Source: Promethearchaeota archaeon
GTDB lineage: Archaea; Asgardarchaeota; Lokiarchaeia; Sigyniarchaeales; SOKP01
DNA: 5,553 nt
Assembly (NCBI GenBank): GCA_019894815.1
Contig: JAGXNU010000076.1
Coordinates: 3,481 to 9,033, forward strand
Direction of reading: 5' to 3'
Positions 1 to 5,553 of this stretch are shown in pieces. Each line of letters opens with the position of its first letter. The stretch's first letter is position 1. The position numbers and the translations under genes were made by a program. Below the pieces are notes generated by a model. It saw nothing but the letters and a program-made list of their open reading frames with translations, was not told the origin of the DNA and searched no databases.

Positions 1-950
1 GGTTTGATAAGATAGTAGAACAAATTGAACTAAAAAAACCTCCTATATTTATTTTAGGTCATTGGAGAAGTGGAACAACACACCTGCATAATTTAATGGT
101 TCAAGATCTTCAATTTGGTTATGTTACAATGTTCCAAGCAGCGTTTCCTAAATCTTTTTTAGGAAATAAATTATTTGAGAACTTTATGAGGATTTTCTTA
201 CCAGATAAAAGACCCATGGATAATATGAGATTAGGATTGGAGTTAGCTCAAGAAGAGGAGATGGCTCTAGGAAACTTGTTCCCTTACTCATTTTACAATG
301 GTTTTTATTTCCCCAGAAAATTAAGAGAATTCTACTATAAATATATTCGATTTGAAAACGTTCCTCGTAGAATTAGGGAAAAGTGGAACGATGTTTACAA
401 TTCTCTTTTAAGAAAAGCAACTCTAAATATGAAAGGAAAACGATTAATCTTGAAAAATCCCGCCAATACGGCTCGAATAAAATTATTATTGGAACTCTAT
501 CCTGAAGCCCAATTCATTCATATTTATCGTAATCCCTATGTAGTCTACATGTCAACTAAACATTTCTATAACAAAATGGTCCAAGCATTTACCTTCCAAA
601 AGATCTCAGATGCAGATTTAGAAGATCATATTCTTTGGATTTATAAAAGAATGATGGAATCATATTTTGAAGAAAAAAAATTAATCCCAAAAGGGAACTT
701 GGTGGAAATCAAATTCGAGAATTTAGAATCAGAACCTCTCTATGAATTAGAATCTATCTATGATGGTTTAAACATTTCTGGATATAAAAACTCAGAGCGG
801 GCATTTTTAAACTATTTAAAACCTTTAAAAACCTATAAAAAGAATGTTTATGAGTTTTCCCAAGGGATAGTTGATAAAGTGAACTCATATTGGAATTTCA
901 CAATAGATAAATGGAAGTACGATATTCCAGAATTAACAACCTCTAACTAA
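1..950 (+). CDS. Sulfotransferase (PAPS-dependent), 5'-truncated by window edge
   Basis: It probably transfers a sulfonate group from PAPS to a hydroxyl or amine acceptor; the acceptor cannot be told from sequence. The reading frame is open from base 3. The 5'-phosphosulfate-binding loop GHWRSGTTHL is encoded at 57-86, preceded by the usual hydrophobic strand PPIFIL. The first ATG (96) lies after this loop and is therefore internal, so the true start lies left of the window. The 3'-phosphate-binding motif YRNPYVVYMS follows, with its Arg codon at 528-530 and Ser codon at 552-554, preceded by the family-typical stretch LKNPANTARIKLLLELYPEA. The middle segment AQEEEMALGNLFPYSFYNGFY fits the Sulfotransfer_3-type family. 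About 315 residues are visible; family members are usually 350-400, so a few dozen N-terminal residues are missing. No membrane segment is evident. The gene ends in TAA and overlaps the convergent Fe-S gene by four bases. Family call is firm; substrate unknown. Confidence 0.93.
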   Translation, partial: FDKIVEQIELKKPPIFILGHWRSGTTHLHNLMVQDLQFGYVTMFQAAFPKSFLGNKLFENFMRIFLPDKRPMDNMRLGLELAQEEEMALGNLFPYSFYNGFYFPRKLREFYYKYIRFENVPRRIREKWNDVYNSLLRKATLNMKGKRLILKNPANTARIKLLLELYPEAQFIHIYRNPYVVYMSTKHFYNKMVQAFTFQKISDADLEDHILWIYKRMMESYFEEKKLIPKGNLVEIKFENLESEPLYELESIYDGLNISGYKNSERAFLNYLKPLKTYKKNVYEFSQGIVDKVNSYWNFTIDKWKYDIPELTTSN

Positions 951-1822
951 CTTCTATTATTTCCTTGTGGACAAACCTTCAAACAATTAGAGCAATAGTT
1001 ATTTGTTACCATGCTTTCAATACATTTATTCCTATCAATATGAGTAATTATCTCAGCACCCACACCTTTATGGATTGGTTGATCATAGGTAGCACCACCA
1101 ATACAATTTTCAATGCACGCCCCGCAAGACTCACAGAAATCTTCCATCTCACTAAAATCCCTTTTTTTAGTTTTTGGGATATCTGCATCTGTTGTAATTA
1201 TACTCCATCTTTGACGTGGTCCGAATTCAGGGGTAACCACGAGTCCAATCCTTCCCATATAACCTAAATTAGCTGCAGCCGCATGAGCTGTGAATAACAA
1301 TTTACCTCCAAATGGGTGATGAGCTTCAGTTCGATAACCTTGGTCTTGAAGATATTCAGTTAATTTAATTGTAATCTCTCCTAATTCATAATAAACTCTG
1401 AATGATTCAATTCCACAATTTATTCCGGGAGCATCTTTAATCATATCCCATTTCATTTCCATTCCAAGTATAATGGCATTTTTTCCAATGATAGGTAAAT
1501 CTTTAAATATATAACCTTCTTGGACAGGAACATACCCAATCAAATCTACTCCTTTATCAATTGCGCTTTTTTCGAAATCTGCCCAAAATTCAAGAGTGGT
1601 TTCCGTTTTTTCATTGTTTCCATTATTATATTTGGTTTTATTGGCCGCTTGGAATCCTTTGAAAGTTCCCGTTAAGTATTTACTAAATTCTTTAGCAGAT
1701 TTAGGGTCTAATTTTTGCTCAGGATTCAATTTCATGGTAAATAACTCTTTTGGAACAACAAAGACTAAATCGTCGTTCTCTCCAATAAATGTCGGTTCAA
1801 GTTTTTTCTTATCTTCCATCAT
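947..1822 (-). CDS. Reductive-dehalogenase/QueG-like corrinoid and 2x[4Fe-4S] protein, cytosolic
   Basis: This 291-residue protein resembles the catalytic part of reductive dehalogenases and epoxyqueuosine reductase. Residues 1-75 are a charged, unassigned N-terminus. Residues 76-215 look like the nitroreductase-fold corrinoid-binding domain, with blocks GYVPV, YYELGEI, HHPFGGKLLF and GRIGLVVTPEFGPRQRW. A ferredoxin-like module follows with all eight ligands: C230xxC233xxC236xxxC240, then C267-x9-C277xxC280xxxC284-Pro. The usual Pro after the fourth cysteine of the first cluster is Ile here. There is no Tat signal and no transmembrane segment, unlike respiratory RdhA, and no RdhB-like anchor is adjacent, so a soluble redox role is more likely than organohalide respiration. 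It is shorter than QueG (about 380) and RdhA (about 450 or more). Two adjacent ATGs (1820-1822 and 1817-1819) could each be the start; neither has a Shine-Dalgarno. It is transcribed divergently from the SNF2 gene. Family confident; reaction unknown. Confidence 0.88.
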   Translation of the reverse strand: MMEDKKKLEPTFIGENDDLVFVVPKELFTMKLNPEQKLDPKSAKEFSKYLTGTFKGFQAANKTKYNNGNNEKTETTLEFWADFEKSAIDKGVDLIGYVPVQEGYIFKDLPIIGKNAIILGMEMKWDMIKDAPGINCGIESFRVYYELGEITIKLTEYLQDQGYRTEAHHPFGGKLLFTAHAAAANLGYMGRIGLVVTPEFGPRQRWSIITTDADIPKTKKRDFSEMEDFCESCGACIENCIGGATYDQPIHKGVGAEIITHIDRNKCIESMVTNNYCSNCLKVCPQGNNRS

Positions 1823-1849
1823 TTAAACACTTAGAAAATATAATAGCAA

Positions 1850-1857
1850 AATTTTAA
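1850..1857 (-). promoter_or_regulatory. TATA-like box for the Fe-S protein gene
   Basis: Read on the minus strand this is TTAAAATT, preceded by G and centred about 31 bases upstream of the first ATG. An archaeal TATA box sits about 26 bases before the transcription start, so the transcript would be leaderless or have a leader of only a few bases. This agrees with the lack of a Shine-Dalgarno sequence. The region is AT-rich, so chance matches are easy; another candidate (TTATATTTT) sits closer, at about -21 to -13. Confidence 0.35.
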
Positions 1858-1866
1858 CTTGTTAAA
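1853..1866. promoter_or_regulatory. Inverted repeat in divergent promoter region, candidate operator
   Basis: TTTAAC-TT-GTTAAA is a perfect dyad with 6-base arms and a 2-base spacer. It lies almost at the midpoint of the 71-base region between the two divergent starts. Each arm contributes GTTAAA to the TATA-like box of one gene, so a dimeric regulator bound here could block both promoters together. An equally simple reading is that the symmetry arises only because two similar TATA elements face away from each other. No regulator gene is in the window. Confidence 0.3.
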
Positions 1867-1869
1867 TAA
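1862..1869 (+). promoter_or_regulatory. TATA-like box for the SNF2 gene
   Basis: TTAAATAA is centred about 28 bases upstream of the TTG start at 1894. That is the spacing expected for an archaeal TATA box driving a leaderless transcript. No GGAGG/GGTGA-type ribosome site lies upstream of the TTG; the nearest purine run is a weak GAGAATAAG. The box overlaps the right arm of the dyad at 1853-1866. The call depends on the genome being archaeal. Confidence 0.4.
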
Positions 1870-1893
1870 TATTAGAATAACGAGAATAAGTCA

Positions 1894-4800
1894 TTGGTTT
1901 TAAATATTAAGGAATTTAAATATCATTGTCCTTTCTGTGATAATCCATTGGTATGGATTGGCTCCAAGTGCTTCAATGTATATTGCCAAGGACAAGAATT
2001 TAATGTTGATAACTTAGTTATTTACAGGCTAAATCCGGAGTTGGGGATTGGACGAATCATAAAAAGGTTAGAAATTCCTGCTTCAAAATCTTTAGATGAT
2101 AAAGATACTCTTATAGATTTGAAGTATAAAGCGTTGTTCGATAATAACCTAACTAAAATCTTAGCTCCAATCGATCTTATTCATATCATATTCTCAACTA
2201 ATGATCGAATAATTACCGAGAAGGGAATAGGCGTAGTTAATTCTAAAGATTTTCACATTAATAACGGGAAGATATCATATGAAGTTTTGTATTCTAACGG
2301 TAATCTGCATCAAGTTGAAGAAAAGGAAATTTTATCAATATATCATAAATCGTTGAAAAAAGCAATTGAGCAACAACAAATTGATAACCCTGAATATTTT
2401 CTCATTAAATATTGGGCAAATCTATTCCATTCATATTACACTTCTTATCAGATAAAGTGCATAACTAATTCTCGTCTATCATTAATGCCTCATCAGATCA
2501 ACGTTGCTCATAGGTTATCGGAAGATTATTTTCCAAGAGTAATTTTAGCAGATGAAGTTGGTCTTGGGAAAACTATTGAAGCGGGAATCTATATAAAAGA
2601 GATGATGGCACGAAATTTAGCTGATCGGATTTTAATTATCGTGCCTGCTACATTGGTAAGACAGTGGCAGTTTGAGTTGTCAAATAAGTTCAATATTGAT
2701 TTTACGATTTACGATGGAAAGAAGACTAAAGAACTCCTTAAAAAAGGAAGTCACAAAAAGCTCAAATTACTCCAAAACCCATTCTATTATGATAATCTCA
2801 TTATATGTTCATTACAGTTCGCTAGAAATCCTAAATATGCTGAATTGTTAACACATATTTCCTGGGATATAGCGATTTTTGATGAAGCTCATCATTTAAG
2901 GCGTTATGTTACGAACTTGAGCACGGGTAAATATCGAGAAACCCTTAATTATGTACTTGGTAGAAAAATTAGTGAAAATTGCGAAAGTTTATTGCTTTTA
3001 ACTGCCACTCCTTTACAACTTCATTCATTTGATTTATATTCATTAATAGAATTAATTCAAGGGGAAGCATTTGAAAATTTTTCTGATTTTGAGCATTTTC
3101 GTAAAAACATGCCTTTTATTAGTCTCCTAACTCAAAATCTCAATAAGATTGAGAGATTGAATAACTTTGAAGTAAAAAATACTATTAAATTATTAAGAGA
3201 CCTTCACTACGTAGATAAAAGACAAGAAGATTCGAAAACCCTCACTCTATTAAAGAATGAGATTTTTAAGACTAATCTTTTAAAAAAAATAGAAAAAGAT
3301 CACACTCTATCAAAATTTCTCATCAGAAATCGAAAGAAAAACGTTTTTTTTGATGAGTTCTTAAATGAAAGAGTAGTGAAAACTATCATGGTACATCCTA
3401 CCACGCAAGAATTAGAGATTTATAATGAAATTCGCCTATATCTTGCTAAAATCTATAATTCATCAATAAACAAGGCAAATGCAGGAATTGGATTTATCGT
3501 AACCACTCTTCAAAAGTTATTGACAAGTTCCAAACATGCTTTTTTAAGGAGCATTGAACGTCGATTAGAACAAATTGAACGTTCTAAAAGTTTTTTTTCT
3601 CAAATTGATGACCTTATTGAAGAAGAACCAGAGTATTTCGAATCAGAATTTGAAGATGAGTACATAGATTCTGATGTAATAAACTCTTTTGGGAAATCAA
3701 GAAAGAAGAAAAAAGAGACACCTGCCTTGGATCTTGTTAATCAAGAGAAAATGTTAAAGGATTTTTATGATCGCCTAAATGTGATCCCTTATGATTCTAA
3801 GTTTGAGAAATTACTCGAATTAATGAATCATATTCACGTCCAAAATGATACAGAAAAGGTATTAATCTTTACTCAATTCGTGGATACCTTATTTTTCATG
3901 AAAAAGTTATTGGAAAAACAAGGTTATCAAGTTGAAACTTTCTATGGTGGTATGAACAAAGAACAAAAAGATAGAGCTGTAGAACTTTTCAAGAATAGTG
4001 ATAAATTTGTTGTTTTACTTTCTACAGAAATTGGAGGAGAAGGTCGAAATTTTCAATTTTGCAGAATTTTAATAAATTATGATTTGCCATGGAATCCCAT
4101 GAAGCTGGAGCAAAGAATTGGTAGACTTGATAGAATTGGTCAACAATCTAAAGAAATTTATATATACAACTTTTTCTTAGAAGATACAATCGAAACAGAT
4201 ATAATTTTTGTACTGGATAAACGAATCCATTTATTTAATGAATCTATAGGACAGTTAGAACCTATAATTGGGAATATTGAGAAAGATTTAAAGAATCTGA
4301 TATTCACGGCAGAAACAGAGAAAAGGAGAAAATTGAATGAATTCACTCGTAAACTCGATACTGAGGTTAAAAAGGCAAAAGAAATTGAAATGCAGTTAGA
4401 CGATTTCATGATAGATAAAAAATCCTTCAAAGTTGATGATCTTATAACTTCTGTAGCAGCGTGTGAGGAAGTCAAACTTAGCCATAATGAGTTATTTTTA
4501 CTCCTGATTTATTTTTTCAATCTTGAAGATAATAGATATGGGTCTATAATTACTATTGATGGAGATAAAAAGGATTTAAAACTCAAAAATGAAGTTAACA
4601 TTCAACTTTCTAACAAAATATTAAAAAATCCAAAATATAAATTCAAGAGTGATCATTATTCTGGAACTTTTGATTTAGATCTCGCAAGAGAGAGAGAAGA
4701 AATCGATTTTTTTGCTCTTGGTCATCCATTAATTAATAATATTCTGGAATTTTGCATCTCAAGAGTATTTAAAGGGCGCTTTTCGGTTTTACAAGTAAAA

Positions 4801-5493
4801 AAATCCCAAATTCCTAAACAACTAATTACAAAATTTATGGGTGTTAATGAATTATATTTATTCCTCTTTGTTGTGAAATTCCAAGGATATATAACTGAAA
4901 AACAAATTATAGGAATCATAATTGATAAGGGTGGTAATGAAATCGAAGGATTATCAGAGTTTATATTAGATATTGATAATTTTAATGATATCTTTAACTT
5001 TCAAATTGGATTAGAATCTAAAATTCATGTGCACGCTGATAATATTAATGAACTCCGTGAAAAAGCTAAAAATAAAGTAAAGTGGAAGACTTCACAATGG
5101 AAAAGTGAAATAAAAGAATTAAATAATAAAATTTTTAATAAGGAAAAAAACAAAAAACAACAGATTCATAAATATAAACTCAGAATGTTAAATTTTAAAC
5201 TTGAATCACTTAAAGTTAAATTAGAAAAGAAAAAAACGCAACTTCCTTCAAAACGACAAATGCAAAATATCCACAATATAGGTGATGAAGGACAAAAACA
5301 AGAACGATTGAGAAAAACAAAATTAGTAGAAGAAGATATTCTCTTTTTAAACAATGATATATATCAAATTAAACGGAATTTGGATGATCTTGAATTTGAT
5401 TATCAAGATCTTCAAAATCCATATAAACAGGAGCATAACAAAAATTATCTTTTATATGTTTTAAAACATGAGAATCAGATTCTAATAAAGTAG
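1894..5493 (+). CDS. RapA/HepA-like SNF2-family ATPase with N-terminal zinc ribbon and C-terminal coiled coil
   Basis: This is a 1199-residue nucleic-acid-dependent ATPase of the SNF2 family, RapA/HepA branch. Residues 12-31 form a four-Cys ribbon (C12, C15, C26, C31). Residues 44-145 hold two GIG-type segments (GIGRII, GIGVV) placed like the Tudor-like N-domains of E. coli RapA. SLMPHQINVAH (196-206) precedes lobe 1: ADEVGLGKTIEAG with K226, VPATLVRQW (250-258), DEAHH (330-334) and LLTATP (368-373). Lobe 2 has VLIFTQF (656-662), STEIGGEGRNFQF (710-722), DLPWNP and EQRIGRLDRIGQ (739-750). All motifs are intact. An acidic then basic insert lies at 574-608. TFDLDLARE...GHPLI (925-946) resembles the RapA C-terminal region. 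Residues about 1052-1175 are a Lys-rich predicted coiled coil. TTG is chosen because an in-frame TAG lies at 1873, no ATG intervenes, and the ribbon would be lost with later starts. RapA recycles RNA polymerase in bacteria; DISARM DrmD is a relative. The role here is unknown. Confidence 0.93.
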   Translation: MVLNIKEFKYHCPFCDNPLVWIGSKCFNVYCQGQEFNVDNLVIYRLNPELGIGRIIKRLEIPASKSLDDKDTLIDLKYKALFDNNLTKILAPIDLIHIIFSTNDRIITEKGIGVVNSKDFHINNGKISYEVLYSNGNLHQVEEKEILSIYHKSLKKAIEQQQIDNPEYFLIKYWANLFHSYYTSYQIKCITNSRLSLMPHQINVAHRLSEDYFPRVILADEVGLGKTIEAGIYIKEMMARNLADRILIIVPATLVRQWQFELSNKFNIDFTIYDGKKTKELLKKGSHKKLKLLQNPFYYDNLIICSLQFARNPKYAELLTHISWDIAIFDEAHHLRRYVTNLSTGKYRETLNYVLGRKISENCESLLLLTATPLQLHSFDLYSLIELIQGEAFENFSDFEHFRKNMPFISLLTQNLNKIERLNNFEVKNTIKLLRDLHYVDKRQEDSKTLTLLKNEIFKTNLLKKIEKDHTLSKFLIRNRKKNVFFDEFLNERVVKTIMVHPTTQELEIYNEIRLYLAKIYNSSINKANAGIGFIVTTLQKLLTSSKHAFLRSIERRLEQIERSKSFFSQIDDLIEEEPEYFESEFEDEYIDSDVINSFGKSRKKKKETPALDLVNQEKMLKDFYDRLNVIPYDSKFEKLLELMNHIHVQNDTEKVLIFTQFVDTLFFMKKLLEKQGYQVETFYGGMNKEQKDRAVELFKNSDKFVVLLSTEIGGEGRNFQFCRILINYDLPWNPMKLEQRIGRLDRIGQQSKEIYIYNFFLEDTIETDIIFVLDKRIHLFNESIGQLEPIIGNIEKDLKNLIFTAETEKRRKLNEFTRKLDTEVKKAKEIEMQLDDFMIDKKSFKVDDLITSVAACEEVKLSHNELFLLLIYFFNLEDNRYGSIITIDGDKKDLKLKNEVNIQLSNKILKNPKYKFKSDHYSGTFDLDLAREREEIDFFALGHPLINNILEFCISRVFKGRFSVLQVKKSQIPKQLITKFMGVNELYLFLFVVKFQGYITEKQIIGIIIDKGGNEIEGLSEFILDIDNFNDIFNFQIGLESKIHVHADNINELREKAKNKVKWKTSQWKSEIKELNNKIFNKEKNKKQQIHKYKLRMLNFKLESLKVKLEKKKTQLPSKRQMQNIHNIGDEGQKQERLRKTKLVEEDILFLNNDIYQIKRNLDDLEFDYQDLQNPYKQEHNKNYLLYVLKHENQILIK
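1927..1986 (+). other. Zinc-ribbon segment of the SNF2 protein (residues 12-31)
   Basis: The encoded pattern is C-x2-C-x10-C-x4-C, starting CPFCDNPLVW and ending CFNVYCQGQ. It resembles the DNA-ligase-type (LigA-like) or topoisomerase-type C4 ribbons that contact DNA. E. coli RapA begins directly with its Tudor-like domains and has no such ribbon. The likely role is nucleic-acid binding or docking to a protein partner; this is inferred from the motif only. Confidence 0.7.
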
Positions 5494-5553
5494 AAACATA
5501 ATCAATATATCCTAATTTTATAAAATTAATAACATCAACAAATTGTGGGATCT
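5369..5553 (-). CDS. Possible 3' end of an unidentified convergent gene, cut by window edge
   Basis: Reading leftward from the window edge, one minus-strand frame is open for 60 codons and stops at TAA (5369-5371). It is the only one of the six frames that stays open through the 60 bases after the SNF2 stop. The translation begins IPQFVDVINFIKLGYIDYV and continues with an ordinary soluble-protein composition (many D, V, L, I, Y). Its codons end mostly in T or A, like the clear genes here. If real, it overlaps the SNF2 3' end by 125 bases tail to tail, which is long for a convergent pair. I do not recognise a family, and no start lies in the window. The alternative is a fortuitous antisense frame; three other antisense frames of 60 or more codons lie in the SNF2 gene, but in a different phase. 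Confidence 0.35.
   Translation of the reverse strand, partial: IPQFVDVINFIKLGYIDYVSTLLESDSHVLKHIKDNFCYAPVYMDFEDLDNQIQDHPNSV
5513..5528. repeat. Perfect 16-base AT-only palindrome
   Basis: TAATTTTATAAAATTA is perfectly self-complementary over 16 bases and lies 20 bases after the SNF2 stop. It contains only A and T, so a hairpin would be weak. It could belong to the end of the SNF2 transcript or to a promoter to the right. Equally, it could be compositional chance inside the open minus-strand frame. The symmetry is certain, the function is not. Confidence 0.3.

Noticed and set aside
1162..1175. T7 and T5 runs on the plus strand as a possible archaeal terminator for the sulfotransferase transcript
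   Set aside because: The runs are simply the complement of Lys codons (KTKKRD) in the Fe-S protein gene, and they lie over 200 bases after the sulfotransferase stop. There is no independent support.
965..1267. 100-codon plus-strand frame opposite the Fe-S protein gene
   Set aside because: It lies wholly antisense to the cysteine-rich module of a well-supported gene; its translation (many T, I, N, F, with no domain) looks like a shadow.
1596..1826. 76-codon plus-strand frame antisense to the N-terminus of the Fe-S protein
   Set aside because: It is fully explained by the complementary gene. Its hydrophobic start (FSLFPLLYLVLLAAW) comes from the antisense of Lys/Glu/Asn-rich codons and is not evidence of a membrane peptide.
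3566..3580. 15-base sequence TAGAACAAATTGAAC repeated exactly at 16-30
   Set aside because: It encodes EQIE-type residues in both genes from common AT-rich codons and has no flanking similarity; coincidence is the simplest explanation.
4158..5354. Three minus-strand frames (4158-4475, 4722-4919, 5166-5354) inside the SNF2 gene
   Set aside because: All lie inside the conserved coding frame and share one antisense phase. Their Ser/Phe/Ile-rich composition is typical of the complement of Lys/Glu-rich coding sequence.
1894..5493. SNF2 gene as DrmD of a DISARM defence system
   Set aside because: The RapA-like core is shared with DrmD, but no DISARM methylase, DrmA, DrmB or DrmC partner is present. 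The neighbours are a sulfotransferase and a redox protein, so a defence label is not supported.
1..5553. CRISPR arrays, tRNA or rRNA genes, insertion-sequence ends or transposases
   Set aside because: I saw no regularly spaced repeats, no cloverleaf-type segments and no transposase motifs or terminal inverted repeats; almost all of the window is protein-coding.

Overview
The window is AT-rich (roughly two thirds A+T by eye). It holds three clear genes, plus a possible fourth that runs off the right edge. The source looks archaeal, and an Asgard-type (Lokiarchaeia-like) genome is my best guess. The reasons are: no Shine-Dalgarno sequence in front of either complete gene; TATA-like boxes about 28-32 bases upstream of both starts, as for leaderless archaeal transcripts; A/T-ending codons; and a short Tat-less reductive-dehalogenase-like Fe-S protein of a kind I associate with methanogens and Asgard archaea. 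This taxonomic call is inference and of moderate strength only.

Layout. Bases 1-950 (+) encode a PAPS-dependent sulfotransferase cut by the left edge. Its cofactor loop lies upstream of the first in-window ATG, so the gene starts outside the window. Bases 947-1822 (-) encode a soluble corrinoid/2x[4Fe-4S] protein related to reductive dehalogenases and QueG. It meets the sulfotransferase tail to tail, and the two stop codons overlap. Bases 1823-1893 are a 71-base divergent promoter region with a 6+6 bp dyad at its centre. Bases 1894-5493 (+) encode a 1199-residue RapA/HepA-like SNF2 ATPase. It starts at TTG and carries an N-terminal four-cysteine zinc ribbon and a long Lys-rich coiled-coil tail. 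Bases 5369-5553 (-) hold a 60-codon frame that is open to the window edge and may be the 3' end of a convergent neighbour overlapping the SNF2 tail.

Functional links. The three clear genes do not form an obvious pathway: sulfonate transfer, a corrinoid/Fe-S redox protein and a nucleic-acid-dependent remodeler. The one real regulatory tie is the shared divergent promoter of the Fe-S protein and the SNF2 protein. RapA-like ATPases recycle RNA polymerase in bacteria, and relatives occur in defence systems such as DISARM (DrmD). No methylase, nuclease or other defence partner is visible here, so I do not call a defence system. The SNF2 architecture, the symmetric divergent promoter and the possible long antisense overlap are the most noteworthy items.
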